In this document: piece after piece, positions 1-8,964 of the stretch
Position numbering within the stretch: position 1 is the stretch's first letter
Layout of the letters: the number at the start of each line of letters is the position of its first letter
Assembly: GCA_963741755.1 (NCBI GenBank)
Contig: CAVUJG010000004.1
Location: forward strand, 62,001-126,000
DNA length: 64,000 bases
Source of the DNA: Sva-07 sp963741755
GTDB lineage: Bacteria; Actinomycetota; Acidimicrobiia; Acidimicrobiales; Ilumatobacteraceae
Direction of reading: 5' to 3'
Notes under the pieces: generated by a model
What the model was told of the DNA's origin: nothing
Database searches by the model: none
Seen by the model: only the letters and a program-made list of their open reading frames with translations
Program-made: the position numbers and the translations under genes

Positions 1-576
1 GGTGGTGACTTTGACGTGGTCGTGGCCGGCCTGCTTGAGTTCGAGGCGCACCGAGTCGGACCACCCGATCACCGCCCACTTCGAGGCGGCGTACACCGCC
101 ATGCGCGGGTTGGGAGTGAACCCTGCCGCCGACGCGAGATTGAGCATTCGGCACTCGCCCGGGGAAGCGATCATCGCCGGCAGGAACGCGTGGGCGACAT
201 ACATCGGAGCGAGAGTGTTGACGTCGATCGTGAACTTTGCGTCGCGCTCGAGGTCGGTCTCCCAGAAGTAGTGATTGCCCCGCACGACGCCGGCGTTGTT
301 CACCAGCACGTCGATGCGGCCGACCTCGTCGAGGACGGCGGCGGCGGTGTCCGCCACTTCGCCGGCATTGCTGACGTCGACGATGTAGCCGCTCAACTCG
401 CTCACTCCGGCGGCGGGCTCGGCGAGGTCGTCGAGCGTGGCGTTGAGGGCCGCCTCGTCGACGTCGAGCAGCACCACGACGGCTGCGCCATCGGCGATGG
501 CCCGCTCTGCGAAGAGCCGACCCATTCCCTTGGCGGCTCCGGTGATGAGCACGTTCTTCCCTGCGACCGACTTCAT
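1..576 (-). CDS. SDR family oxidoreductase (3' end beyond window)
   Basis: Short-chain dehydrogenase/reductase, cut by the window edge so that its C-terminus is missing. The visible 192 residues carry the TGAAKGMG dinucleotide motif near residues 12-19, an NNAG motif in the middle and the catalytic YAASK (YxxxK) motif. Its ATG overlaps the stop of the upstream acyl-ACP-reductase-like gene by four bases (ATGA), so the two are probably co-translated. Family members reduce ketones or aldehydes, or oxidise alcohols, with NAD(P)H. The neighbour suggests a lipid-like carbonyl substrate, but that is inference. Confidence 0.85.
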   Translation of the reverse strand, partial: MKSVAGKNVLITGAAKGMGRLFAERAIADGAAVVVLLDVDEAALNATLDDLAEPAAGVSELSGYIVDVSNAGEVADTAAAVLDEVGRIDVLVNNAGVVRGNHYFWETDLERDAKFTIDVNTLAPMYVAHAFLPAMIASPGECRMLNLASAAGFTPNPRMAVYAASKWAVIGWSDSVRLELKQAGHDHVKVTT

Positions 577-2687
577 GATTGCTCCTCGGAGGTGTCATTG
601 GCTGACGACCGAGCTGCGAGGGCCGCCTTGCGAACCCGGTCGAAGTCGTCGTCGGTGTACGGGCCGTTGATCCCGGAGATCGTGGCCAACTTCATTCCGT
701 GTCTGAGCCCGAGGCGGTAGATCTCCTTGACCTTCGGCCAGCTGATGCTGCGCCCGACCGTGAAGTTCTCGTAGCGGCCCTCGAGTGCGAGCACGATCGT
801 CTCGGCGAGGCACGCATAGACGGTGTTGTCCGGCAGGCCGATGCTCTTCATCCGTACGTCGCCGGGCAACTCGACCTCGCCCGACTCGATGATCAGGACG
901 TCGGGACGCTTGGCGACGTCTTCCGCGGACATGTCGAGCGGGCGGGCCACGTCGGTGATCACGCAGCCCGGCTTGACCCGCATGATGTCGAGCACCTTGT
1001 GTCCCGCAGCGGATGTAGCGGTGACGATCACGTCCATGTCGGCGATCGCCGCTGCCGGGTTGGTTGCAACGTGCACCACGGCGCGTGGATTGTCGCGCTC
1101 GATGTCCTGCTTGATCTGCAGCAGTTTCGCGGTTTCGGGTGAGACGAGCCACAACTCGTCCGAGGCGAGTGCCAGGAGCCTGGCGCAGGCCGAGCCGATC
1201 GCACCGGAGGCACCGACGACCATCGCCTTGCCACGGATCGTGCCGTCGTCGTCGACCTCGGCGATCCCGAGCCGTCGCACCGCTTCGGATGCCGCCCACA
1301 GCGCACCCGACGCGCTGTAGCTGTTGCCGGTCGTCACGGGAAGCGACGCCTGTTTCGCGACGGTCACACCGGCGTCGCCGACCACCTTGGTGAACGCTCC
1401 GAGCCCCATGATCTGGGCACCGAGCCGCCGCGACAGGTCCGCCGCTGCGAGCAGGCGCGAGTACGTGAATTCGGGTGGGTGGGCGAGCATCTCCTTCGGG
1501 GTGCCGCCCACCGTGATCAGCCAACCCTCGGCCTCGTCGCCAGTCTCCGACACGATGCCGGTCACGTGGCTGTAGACGAACGGCGGGATGTATGCCATCG
1601 ATTTCTCGACCACGCCGGTCATCCCAGGGATGCTCGTGACCAGTCCGAGCGGCTCGACGTTCTTGAAGTACTCGGTCGACAACGGGTGGATGACGAAGGC
1701 GAAGCGGCTCTTGCGTCGGCGGCCGTGGGGCCACAGCAATCGCGGTTCGAGTTCGGCGTCCTGCAGGAACTGGACGAGGGTGTCGGTCGTGAGTTCGGTG
1801 CCGGTCGGCAGGGTCGCGGCGACCATCGCCTCGTACATCGCGGGCACGATCATGAACTCGAACGGCTGGGGGGTGACGTCGACGACCAGGTCGGCACCGA
1901 GATCGCTCAGTGTGGTCAGACGTTCTTCGGAGACCGCACTGGTGATGACTGCTTTGCCAGCGAGATCGGGGAGGCCGAACCGCATCAGCTCGGAGAACGA
2001 GCCGATGATGACGTCGGCGTCGCCGGCAGCTACGTGGGCGACCTTGCCGCTCACCCAGCCGACAGGCCCGGCGACCTGATCCTTGATGAAGCCGGGCACC
2101 TGGCGCCACGCGAACTCGCCGATCCCAGCGGTGGTCGCCGTCACCGGGTTGGTCTTGGCCTGGCCGGGGAGGACGAGGTCGTGGCCGGCCTCGTCGAAGA
2201 TGATGTTGTCGGTGAACTCACGGAGCACCGCGACGGTTCGTTCCCGCGTTGTGCCGCCGACCACGACGACGCGGGCGTTGATGAAGTAACCCGGCATCTC
2301 GGCCTCGACGCGGCGGATCGCCCACTCCTGGAAGATGTCTGCGAGCAGCGTGTCGTCTCGGACGGGGATGGCGGTCGTCGTTGCCTTGATTCGTTCCAGG
2401 TCCTCCGCGCGCGCCGTGCGGTGCCCGGCGGCACGGGCTTCGCGCACGCCGCTCAGAGCGATGGCGTCGGCCTCGTCCGCCCAGCGACCCACGTTGGTCT
2501 CAGCGGCGTGTGCGTCACCGCTCGTGCCGATCCGAACCAGACGGAAGCGACGTCCGGCCAGCGTGACGACTTCGTCGTAGTCCCACTCGTCACCCTGCAG
2601 GGTGACGTTGACGACGGTCATCTGCGTACGCGGCCCCATGGTGATGCCGACACTAATCCAGTCCATCGCCCTCGCCCCCGTGAACAC
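573..2687 (-). CDS. Two-domain dehydrogenase with acyl-ACP-reductase-like C-terminal half
   Basis: 704 residues from the first start; later in-frame ATGs at residues 8, 17 and 23 are possible. From about residue 325 to 690 the protein resembles the cyanobacterial long-chain acyl-ACP reductase (AAR) family: a FAFVIHPLS-type opening, then LGAFTKVVGDAG, PVTTGNSYSASGAL and the Rossmann motif VVGASGAIGSACARLL. The first 320 residues are a separate domain that I do not recognise. Cyanobacterial AAR reduces fatty acyl-ACP to fatty aldehyde and is only about 340 residues long, so the extra domain is notable. I could not confirm the catalytic cysteine. The gene is followed, with a 4-bp overlap, by an SDR gene. 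A fatty aldehyde or related product is inference. Confidence 0.7.
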   Translation of the reverse strand: MFTGARAMDWISVGITMGPRTQMTVVNVTLQGDEWDYDEVVTLAGRRFRLVRIGTSGDAHAAETNVGRWADEADAIALSGVREARAAGHRTARAEDLERIKATTTAIPVRDDTLLADIFQEWAIRRVEAEMPGYFINARVVVVGGTTRERTVAVLREFTDNIIFDEAGHDLVLPGQAKTNPVTATTAGIGEFAWRQVPGFIKDQVAGPVGWVSGKVAHVAAGDADVIIGSFSELMRFGLPDLAGKAVITSAVSEERLTTLSDLGADLVVDVTPQPFEFMIVPAMYEAMVAATLPTGTELTTDTLVQFLQDAELEPRLLWPHGRRRKSRFAFVIHPLSTEYFKNVEPLGLVTSIPGMTGVVEKSMAYIPPFVYSHVTGIVSETGDEAEGWLITVGGTPKEMLAHPPEFTYSRLLAAADLSRRLGAQIMGLGAFTKVVGDAGVTVAKQASLPVTTGNSYSASGALWAASEAVRRLGIAEVDDDGTIRGKAMVVGASGAIGSACARLLALASDELWLVSPETAKLLQIKQDIERDNPRAVVHVATNPAAAIADMDVIVTATSAAGHKVLDIMRVKPGCVITDVARPLDMSAEDVAKRPDVLIIESGEVELPGDVRMKSIGLPDNTVYACLAETIVLALEGRYENFTVGRSISWPKVKEIYRLGLRHGMKLATISGINGPYTDDDFDRVRKAALAARSSANDTSEEQS

Positions 2688-2736
2688 TGTCTTTCCGGAC
2701 CCGACCCGAAAAGGCAGGCAAAGCGCCCTCGATGCT

Positions 2737-2758
2737 CAGGGGCACGTGTCGTGCCCTG
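2737..2758 (-). terminator. Hairpin downstream of the sulfatase gene
   Basis: CAGGGGCACG and CGTGCCCTG pair with a three-base loop and one bulged G. It lies between the sulfatase stop and the start of the acyl-ACP-reductase-like gene, so it is probably a transcription terminator. There is no T-tract. Confidence 0.5.
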
Positions 2759-2773
2759 ATCCGGCGTGATGGC

Positions 2774-4456
2774 TCAGGCGATGCCGAGACGGGCCAGTTG
2801 TTCGTCGGGTGCTTCGACGTCGATCAGCGCGGTGCGCAGCAGGTCGATCATCTCGTCCTCGACACTCGTCTCGTCGCGCCGGTTCTCGGTCTCGTCGGGG
2901 TCGACGCTGACGTCGTAGAGATGATGGCGACCGACGTTGCGGGCGCCGCCGGCCCAGAACGGGAGGGGGTCGCCCGCTTCGAACGGCTGGCGGATCACCG
3001 GCACGTCCGAGCCCGGCATGTAGTCGAGTGTCGCCCGACGGTCCGGATTGGGGAAGATGCGGAACTGCTCGAGCCCGCGACCGATCGGCATCGTCGACCA
3101 CCGGTTCGACCACATCGACAGCGGCAGGTTGGCGTCGACCGGAGCTCGGGCGTACTTGCGCCGCCCGTCGGTGACCTGGACCCAGTTGCCGTAGACGCCA
3201 CCGATCGCCCAGTCGCGCACCGACTCCGCCTCGCCGGTCAAGAGCGGCACGAGCGATCGACCGTGGGTTCGGTGCTCGGCCTCGACGCCGAATGCGTCGG
3301 CGATCGTGGCGTGGATGTCGACGTTGGTGCTCAGCGCCCCGATCTCACGTCGCTGCGCGCCCGGCCAGTGAATCATCAGCGGGGTGTGGCCGAGCGGCTC
3401 GAACTGTGGAATCGCAGGCTTGCCCCAGATGTCGGGGCGGTCGTCGCTGCCGGACTCGCCCGTCGATCGTCGGTCGCCCAGGTAGTGGCCGTGGTCGGTG
3501 CACACGATCACTGCGGTGTCGTCCCACAGGTCCTGGGCGTCGAGTTCGTCGAGGATCGTGCCGAAGTGATGGTCGATCATCGAGAGTTTGGCGCCGTAGC
3601 TGTTGCGGATCTGGCGGGCCTGACGTTCGGTGAGCTTTCCCGTCGACGTCCCACCGACGACGTACGGCGGCCACACGAGGCGTCCCGACTCCAGTTCGTC
3701 CGGCGTCAGCGGATCGTCGTCGTACATCGACGCCCACGGCTCGGGCGTGTCGAACGGTTCGTGCGGATCGAACTCGTCGACGAACAACATCCAACGGTCG
3801 TGGAACTGCGACGCGTGCCGCAACCACGAGGCCGCCGAGGCCATGGTGCGTGGCCCGGGGAAGTCCTCCTCGGTGCGGTACCAGGTGCGGCTGTCGTCGT
3901 AGTGGCGACGCCCGAACGACCGGTCGGCGATGCCCATCTGATCGCGGAGGTACCAGCCGCCGTCGGCCGCGTTGCTGATCAGCGGGCGCCCGCCCGGTTC
4001 GATCGTCGGGGCGCCATGGGCGCTGGGGTCGATGTAGGTCTTCCACGGGTCGCCCTCGTGGCCGCGCAGGTAGTCCCAGGCGGAGAAGTCGACGTGGTAG
4101 TTCTCGCCGCCGGTCTCGAACAGATGCGGATGATCCGACACGAGCATCGTGGTGACATCCGCACGGCGGAGTGCCGCGGTGATCGACTCCTCCCACAGCT
4201 CGATCGACCCCCACGGCTTCCACAGGAAGTCGAGCGATCCGACGAGGATGTCGTGGCGGGCCGGCATGCACGGCAACGATCCGGTGACGTGCGAGGTGAA
4301 CTGCGACGCCCGCAGCGCGAACCGATCCAGGTTCGGGGTCGAGAACTCGGTGCCGCCGTACGAACCGAGCATGTGCCGGTTCAACGAGTCGAGCAGGATG
4401 ACCACGACGTTCTGCGGGGCGTTGCGCGGTCGGGTGGAAACGGACGTCGGCGACAT
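2774..4456 (-). CDS. Type I sulfatase (formylglycine-dependent)
   Basis: Sulfatase-family hydrolase of 560 residues, using the ATG at 4456; an in-frame ATG at 4498 would run into a palindromic repeat. The N-terminal metal site is seen in LLDSLNRH. The cysteine-type activation motif C-M-P-A-R lies at about residues 63-67; in this family that cysteine is converted to formylglycine. A later TDHGHYLGD segment supplies further metal ligands. There is no signal peptide, so the enzyme looks cytoplasmic. The substrate could be a sulfate or phosphonate ester and cannot be told from sequence. No formylglycine-generating enzyme is encoded in the window. The gene follows a cupin gene in the same direction, with a palindrome between them. 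Confidence 0.88.
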   Translation of the reverse strand: MSPTSVSTRPRNAPQNVVVILLDSLNRHMLGSYGGTEFSTPNLDRFALRASQFTSHVTGSLPCMPARHDILVGSLDFLWKPWGSIELWEESITAALRRADVTTMLVSDHPHLFETGGENYHVDFSAWDYLRGHEGDPWKTYIDPSAHGAPTIEPGGRPLISNAADGGWYLRDQMGIADRSFGRRHYDDSRTWYRTEEDFPGPRTMASAASWLRHASQFHDRWMLFVDEFDPHEPFDTPEPWASMYDDDPLTPDELESGRLVWPPYVVGGTSTGKLTERQARQIRNSYGAKLSMIDHHFGTILDELDAQDLWDDTAVIVCTDHGHYLGDRRSTGESGSDDRPDIWGKPAIPQFEPLGHTPLMIHWPGAQRREIGALSTNVDIHATIADAFGVEAEHRTHGRSLVPLLTGEAESVRDWAIGGVYGNWVQVTDGRRKYARAPVDANLPLSMWSNRWSTMPIGRGLEQFRIFPNPDRRATLDYMPGSDVPVIRQPFEAGDPLPFWAGGARNVGRHHLYDVSVDPDETENRRDETSVEDEMIDLLRTALIDVEAPDEQLARLGIA

Positions 4457-4476
4457 CGCCTGAGCGTAGGACACCG

Positions 4477-4509
4477 ACGTACATCTGGTGTCAGACACCA
4501 GATGTACGT
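4477..4509. repeat. Palindrome family 1, single copy
   Basis: A perfect 33-bp palindrome: 16-bp arms around a central A, beginning ACGTACATCTGGTGTC. The same layout (TACATC, 2 bp, G[T/G]GTC, 1 bp, GAC[A/C]C, 2 bp, GATGTA) recurs near 7970-8030, 39199, 42823-42883 and 47341. Here it lies between the cupin stop and the sulfatase start. Confidence 0.85.
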
Positions 4510-4510
4510 G

Positions 4511-4909
4511 TCAGCGGGGGCGGTGGTCGGTGCCTTCGCCGGCGGTGATGAACAGCGCGGTCGCCGCCGCGGCGACGTCGGCGGTGTGCCACGTGCCGGG
4601 CGGGTTGATCACGTACTCGCCGGCGCCGAGCGTCACGATGGCGGTCGAGCCGTCGGCGTGCTCTTGATGCAGGGTGATCGCCCCATCGGTGCAGAGCACG
4701 ACCTCGGCACCGACCGGGTGCATCTCCCACACGTCCCACGACTCCGTGAACGTGTGCATCGTGACCAGGCGTCCCTCGGGACCGTCGTCGGCGTGGCGAG
4801 CGGAGTAGCCGCCGTACCACTCCATGCCACCGGTGAACTCGGGTTCGATCTCGGCAGTGGCGCCGAGGCCGAGATGGATCGGGTGCACGGTGATGCTCGT
4901 CGCAGTCAT
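4511..4909 (-). CDS. Cupin-domain protein
   Basis: A single-domain cupin of about 132 residues. The start was set at the ATG at 4909, because the in-frame ATG at 4966 lies inside the preceding peptidase gene. The second half has the cupin profile: an MHPVGAEVVLCTDG strand, then a GEYVINPPGTWHTA motif with the metal-type histidine. Cupins bind metals or small ligands and many are sugar or acid modifying enzymes or sensors; nothing here fixes the role. It follows the S51 peptidase gene by 31 bp, so co-transcription is likely. Confidence 0.75.
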   Translation of the reverse strand: MTATSITVHPIHLGLGATAEIEPEFTGGMEWYGGYSARHADDGPEGRLVTMHTFTESWDVWEMHPVGAEVVLCTDGAITLHQEHADGSTAIVTLGAGEYVINPPGTWHTADVAAAATALFITAGEGTDHRPR

Positions 4910-4940
4910 GGGAGGAGTCTCGCGGACGCGGGAGGAGTTG

Positions 4941-5621
4941 TCAGCGGGGGATCGGTTCAGGGGCATGGCGCGCGATCGCCGTCCACGAACCCTCGATACG
5001 AACCGACGCCTGGCCCTGGCCGACGCCGATCATCGAGGCGTCATCGATCACGACACCGCCGCACTCGGGCAGGCCCCACAGCACGGTGTTCGGAAGCGAC
5101 CATCGACGTTCCGATCCGGGTGACCAGTGCGGGACTGCGACTCCGGGTACGAGGTCGAGTCCAGCAGCGAGCCCGCCGGAGCGATCGGGTGTCGCCGTCT
5201 GCGCGCACAGCACCATCGCTCCGGCCGATGCGCCGGAGATGGCGGTGCCGGCAGACCACAGCTCGATGATGCGTTGAGCAATCGTTTCGCCGTGCGGCGG
5301 CTGCTGGGTGAGGACCTCGAGGAGCCCGCCGGGCGACCCGCCCGGCAGGACGACGAGCCCGGTGCCGTCATCGAGCGCCGCGAGGGCTCCGGCGTGATCG
5401 TCACGGGGATCGGGAACCACTTCGACCGTGGTGCCCAGCCGGCGGTAGTGAGCGACGGTGCGCGCCGAGGCGCCGGCGTAGTCGCTGCCCGGCCGAGCCG
5501 CCCCGGCGAGCACGACAACGGTGCCCGAGCAACGCTCGAGGACGCGACGGTCCATGTCGTCGCACGGCGGCGTCAACTCGCGACCGCCCTGCAGGCAGAT
5601 CAGACCGGACGTGCTCGTCAT
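4941..5621 (-). CDS. Peptidase S51 / type 1 glutamine amidotransferase-like protein
   Basis: 226 residues. The nucleophile elbow ISGASAGAM, with Ser at about residue 132, is the hallmark of the S51 family (dipeptidase E and cyanophycinase relatives). LVVLPGGSPGG and an early GAARPGSDYAG segment also fit. Family members cleave N-terminal Asp dipeptides or cyanophycin; the substrate is unknown here. Its ATG overlaps the stop of the upstream thioesterase gene (ATGA), so it is translationally coupled to it. There is no signal peptide. Confidence 0.8.
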   Translation of the reverse strand: MTSTSGLICLQGGRELTPPCDDMDRRVLERCSGTVVVLAGAARPGSDYAGASARTVAHYRRLGTTVEVVPDPRDDHAGALAALDDGTGLVVLPGGSPGGLLEVLTQQPPHGETIAQRIIELWSAGTAISGASAGAMVLCAQTATPDRSGGLAAGLDLVPGVAVPHWSPGSERRWSLPNTVLWGLPECGGVVIDDASMIGVGQGQASVRIEGSWTAIARHAPEPIPR

Positions 5622-6367
5622 GGCGCAGGCGTCCAGCGAGCTGCGGTGAGTACCACGTCGCCCACGGCCAGCCAGGACGAGCAGACGCCGGGTGCGCCGA
5701 TGCCGGTCACGAGGTCGAGCGGGGCGTCCGATGGTGGGTCGACGGGGGCGCGGTGCTCGACCTCGGCGACGCCTCGGCGCGAGCCGTCCGCCGGGAGGCT
5801 CTCCTCGACGATCGCCCATTGCGCGGCGTTGTTGACGTGGCCGAGCGGGTCGATGTCGACGCGGCGTAGCGCCCACGGCTGACGATGCGCACCGTCGGGC
5901 GGATCCGCGAGCTGGAGTCGAGACGACACTCGGCGCCCAGCGGCGGTCGCCCCGTAGGCCGCCACGAAGTCGTCGCCGAGTGCGGTCGGGCGGCCCGACG
6001 TCGAATCGATGCGTATCCAGAGGCTGACCGCTTCGATCGACGCGCCGCGTTCGCCCGTGATCGACGTCCGCCGCTCGGCCCAACTCCGCCCGGTGCCGGC
6101 ACAGAACGTCGACAACTCCAACTGCTCGTCGAGTCCGGCCGCTCGGCGGACCTCGATCATCGTGCGGCGCACCACCCAGCCGAAGGCGTCGTCGAGCTCG
6201 GCGTCGGAGGCGTCATCCGTGGCGATGTCCTGCAAGTAGCGGGCGACCGAATCGAGGCGGAGCCGCGCCCGTGCGTCGACGTCGCCGAGGCGGACCGGTC
6301 GCGTGCGGGTGACGATGCGTCCGAGGGTTGGTCGCTCGACGAACACGCTGGCGGGGAGGTCGGCCAT
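5618..6367 (-). CDS. Acyl-ACP thioesterase-like protein (double hotdog)
   Basis: 249 residues, start at the ATG at 6367. Two hotdog repeats are visible. The first begins TRTRPVRLGDVDARARL and includes VARYLQDIATDDA. The second carries DIDPLGHVNNAAQW, the hotdog motif with the Asn that faces the thioester. This matches the FatA/FatB-like bacterial acyl-ACP thioesterases, which release fatty acids from acyl carrier protein. The gene is first in a run with the S51 peptidase and cupin, and is divergent from the dimethylformamidase-like gene across 62 bp. Confidence 0.82.
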   Translation of the reverse strand: MADLPASVFVERPTLGRIVTRTRPVRLGDVDARARLRLDSVARYLQDIATDDASDAELDDAFGWVVRRTMIEVRRAAGLDEQLELSTFCAGTGRSWAERRTSITGERGASIEAVSLWIRIDSTSGRPTALGDDFVAAYGATAAGRRVSSRLQLADPPDGAHRQPWALRRVDIDPLGHVNNAAQWAIVEESLPADGSRRGVAEVEHRAPVDPPSDAPLDLVTGIGAPGVCSSWLAVGDVVLTAARWTPAP

Positions 6368-6429
6368 GGCGCCCACGAAGGTATCGGCCGCACCCGTCGA
6401 CGCTGCGACTCGCCGCGTAGGGTCGGTCC

Positions 6430-7962
6430 ATGGCGTACGAGACGGTGAATGGGTACTGCTGGCCGCAATCGGTGGCGCCGGGGGAGCGCGTGGCGCTGCA
6501 TCTCTCGTCGTCGGGAGGCAGGCCGGTGTCGATCGAGGTGGCGCGCCTCGGAATGGTGCGCGAGGTCGTGCATCTCGAGGCCGACATTCCGGCCGGCGAC
6601 CATCCGACTCCGACCGATGCGCCGGAGCACGGCTGCGGTTGGCCCGTGGCGGCCGACATCGTCGCCGACGCGAACTGGCGCTCCGGCTACTACGAGGTCC
6701 TGCTGACGATCGACGTCGACGCCAAGCTGCGCACGAGCCGAGCCTTCTTCGTCGTACGGCCAGACCTTGCCACCACGACGGCGAAGATCCTGTGGGCGAT
6801 CGACACCAACACGTGGCATGCGTACAACGACTTCGGCGGACGCAACCTCTACACCGGCGCCACGCAGGCGTCGATGCTGCGCCCGATGGCACCGGGCTAC
6901 CTGTACAAGCCGCCGGGCGCGGGTCAACGGGTCACCTCGATCCATCCACCGGACCACCAGTCGGCCAGCCATGTGGGCTATCTCCGGATGAACCACCTGT
7001 CGCCGTACGGCGGCTCGGCGGGCTGGCCCAACTGGAGTGGTCCGTTCATCGAGTGGGCCGAGCGGGAGGGCTACGAGATCGACGTGGTCACCAACGCGGA
7101 CCTCGAGGAACATCCCGACCTGCTCGGACCCGATTCTCCGTACTCGCTGTACCTGTCGATCGGCCACGACGAATACTGGTCGGCGCCGATGCGCGACGCC
7201 GTCGAGGCATTCAGTGCCCGCGGCGGCAACGCCGTGTTCTTCTCCGGAAACACCGCCTTCTGGCAGGTGCGCCTCGAAGACCCGACCGGCCCGGACGGTT
7301 CTGGCGCGGCGGCGACGATGGTCGGCTACAAGGGCTTCTTCAAGCAGGACCCGGTGTTCGACACCGACCGCCAGTCCGAGCTGACCACGATCTGGTCCGA
7401 CCACTTGCTGGAGCGTCCCGAGAATCACATGACCGGCGTCAGCTTCAGCCGTGGCGGCTACCACCGCATCGGCAAACGAGCGACGAAGGGTGCCGGCGGC
7501 TACACGCTGCATCGGCCCGAGCACTGGATCTTCGACGGCACCGGCCTCGACTACGGCGATCTGCTCGGCGCGTCGGCGACCATTGTCGGCTACGAGTGTG
7601 ATGGCTGCGACTTCACGTACCGCGATGGGTTGCCGTACCCGACCGGTGTCGACGGCACGCCAGGCAACTTCGAAATCCTCGGCACCGCACCGGCCGCCCA
7701 CTTCAGCCGCACGACGGCGTCTCGTCCGCCCGCGCCGCACGAGCCCGCTGAAGACGAGTTCATCGCGTCACGACTGTTCGACACCCGCGACCCGGCCGCC
7801 GTCGAGCGGATCACCCATGGCCACGCCGTGCTCGGCACGTTCGTCACAACGGGCGGCGGCACGGTGATCACGTCGGGCTGCACCGATTGGATCTGGGGCC
7901 TCGCAGAACGCGACCGCGACGTCGAGCAGATCACCCGCAACATCTTCGACCGCCTCGGCTGA
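6430..7962 (+). CDS. N,N-dimethylformamidase large-subunit-like protein
   Basis: 510 residues resembling the C-terminal part of the beta (large) subunit of N,N-dimethylformamidase. Typical segments are AIDTNTWHAYNDFGGRNLY, YLSIGHDEYWSAPMRDAV, GGNAVFFSGNTAFWQVR and the closing VITSGCTDWIWGL. The N-terminal stretch is a beta-sandwich-like domain (residues 1 to about 110). The characterised enzyme hydrolyses dimethylformamide with a non-haem iron and needs a small alpha subunit. No alpha subunit is encoded nearby, so the true substrate is uncertain. The gene is convergent with an LLM oxidoreductase and ends just before a palindrome pair. Confidence 0.78.
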   Translation: MAYETVNGYCWPQSVAPGERVALHLSSSGGRPVSIEVARLGMVREVVHLEADIPAGDHPTPTDAPEHGCGWPVAADIVADANWRSGYYEVLLTIDVDAKLRTSRAFFVVRPDLATTTAKILWAIDTNTWHAYNDFGGRNLYTGATQASMLRPMAPGYLYKPPGAGQRVTSIHPPDHQSASHVGYLRMNHLSPYGGSAGWPNWSGPFIEWAEREGYEIDVVTNADLEEHPDLLGPDSPYSLYLSIGHDEYWSAPMRDAVEAFSARGGNAVFFSGNTAFWQVRLEDPTGPDGSGAAATMVGYKGFFKQDPVFDTDRQSELTTIWSDHLLERPENHMTGVSFSRGGYHRIGKRATKGAGGYTLHRPEHWIFDGTGLDYGDLLGASATIVGYECDGCDFTYRDGLPYPTGVDGTPGNFEILGTAPAAHFSRTTASRPPAPHEPAEDEFIASRLFDTRDPAAVERITHGHAVLGTFVTTGGGTVITSGCTDWIWGLAERDRDVEQITRNIFDRLG

Positions 7963-7969
7963 GGGGCCG

Positions 7970-8030
7970 TTACATCGCGGGTCTGACCCCTGATGTAATC
8001 GTTACAACAGGGGTCAGACCCGCGATGTAC
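7970..8030. repeat. Palindrome family 1, inverted pair
   Basis: Two 29-bp imperfect palindromes in opposite orientation, at 7970-7998 and 8002-8030, separated by 3 bp (TCG). The first reads TTACATCGCGGGTCTGACCC and continues to GATGTAA. They fill the gap between two convergent genes and could also act as a bidirectional terminator. Confidence 0.88.
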
Positions 8031-8031
8031 G

Positions 8032-8925
8032 TCAGGCGTTCGGGGCGAGGGCTTCGAGCAGGTTCCAGTCGAGGGTGATCGGGCCTTCGGTCGACACCGG
8101 CTGGATGCACACGTGGTCGGCACCGGCGTCGTAGTGCGCCTGGATGCCGGCGCGGACACGGTCCTCGTCGCCCCACACGATGACATGGTCGACGAACCGG
8201 TGCGCCCGCTGCTCGATCTCGTCTTCGCTGAAGCCGATCCGTTTCCAGTTGTTCCGGTAGTTCGGCAGCCCGGCGTAGCGATCGATCTGGACGTTCGCTG
8301 CGGCGCGGGCGGCCTCGGCGTCGGTCGACAGGATCACCTTCTGCTCGACGCACAGCAGCTTGTCCGGCCCGATAGCCGCACGAGCTTCGGCGGTGTGCTC
8401 CGGGGTGACGAAGTACGGGTGGGCGCCATCGGCCGCGGTCGCCGACAGCTCGAGCATCTTCGGGCCGAGCGCAGCGAGCAGGCGGAGCGGTTTCTCGGTT
8501 GGCGGCACGGCCATGTACGGCGACGCATCCATCGCCTCGAGGTAGGCCTTCATCTGCGTGAGCGGCTTGGAGTAGTCGAGCTTGCGCAGGCCCGCCACCA
8601 TCGGCTCATGGCTCACGCCGAGTCCGAGTACGAACCGTCCGTCGGTCTGCTCGGCAAGCGTGTTGGCGGCCTGCATCATCGGGCCGGGATGGCGCGAGAA
8701 GATGCTGGCAATACCGGTGGCGAACTGCAACGTCTGGGTTTGCGAGCCGAGCCAAGCGAGATGGGCGAACGGGTCGCGGCCGACCGTGTCGGGTACCCAC
8801 AGTGTGGAGTAGCCGAGCGACTCGATGCGCCCGGCGGCCTCGGCGGCCTGACCGGTGGTCATCGCGTCGGTGAAGTACCAGACCCCCAGGTTGGACGGTC
8901 CGGACAGTCGATCTCGTGCGCTCAT
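8032..8925 (-). CDS. LLM class F420-type oxidoreductase
   Basis: 297 residues, start at the ATG at 8925. A luciferase-like TIM barrel is shown by LGVWYFTDAMTTGQAAEAA, a GYSTLWVPD strand, LQFATGIASIFSRHP, and RFVLGLGVSHEP. It fits the actinobacterial group of probable F420-dependent oxidoreductases. F420 is known in this phylum, but an FMN-using homologue cannot be ruled out. The substrate is unknown. It ends at the family 1 palindrome pair. Confidence 0.8.
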   Translation of the reverse strand: MSARDRLSGPSNLGVWYFTDAMTTGQAAEAAGRIESLGYSTLWVPDTVGRDPFAHLAWLGSQTQTLQFATGIASIFSRHPGPMMQAANTLAEQTDGRFVLGLGVSHEPMVAGLRKLDYSKPLTQMKAYLEAMDASPYMAVPPTEKPLRLLAALGPKMLELSATAADGAHPYFVTPEHTAEARAAIGPDKLLCVEQKVILSTDAEAARAAANVQIDRYAGLPNYRNNWKRIGFSEDEIEQRAHRFVDHVIVWGDEDRVRAGIQAHYDAGADHVCIQPVSTEGPITLDWNLLEALAPNA

Positions 8926-8964
8926 CGCGCAGAACCTACGCGCTGACGCTCGCCCGCTCACCAC

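Noticed and set aside
16..720. Long open frame opposite the first SDR and the reductase-like gene
   Set aside because: It is the antisense shadow of two well-supported genes. The high GC content leaves frames open on both strands, and this one has no family motif.
2732..5269. 845-codon open frame on the plus strand opposite the sulfatase and cupin
   Set aside because: Arg/Gly/Val-rich composition with no motifs, antisense to genes with clear catalytic motifs.
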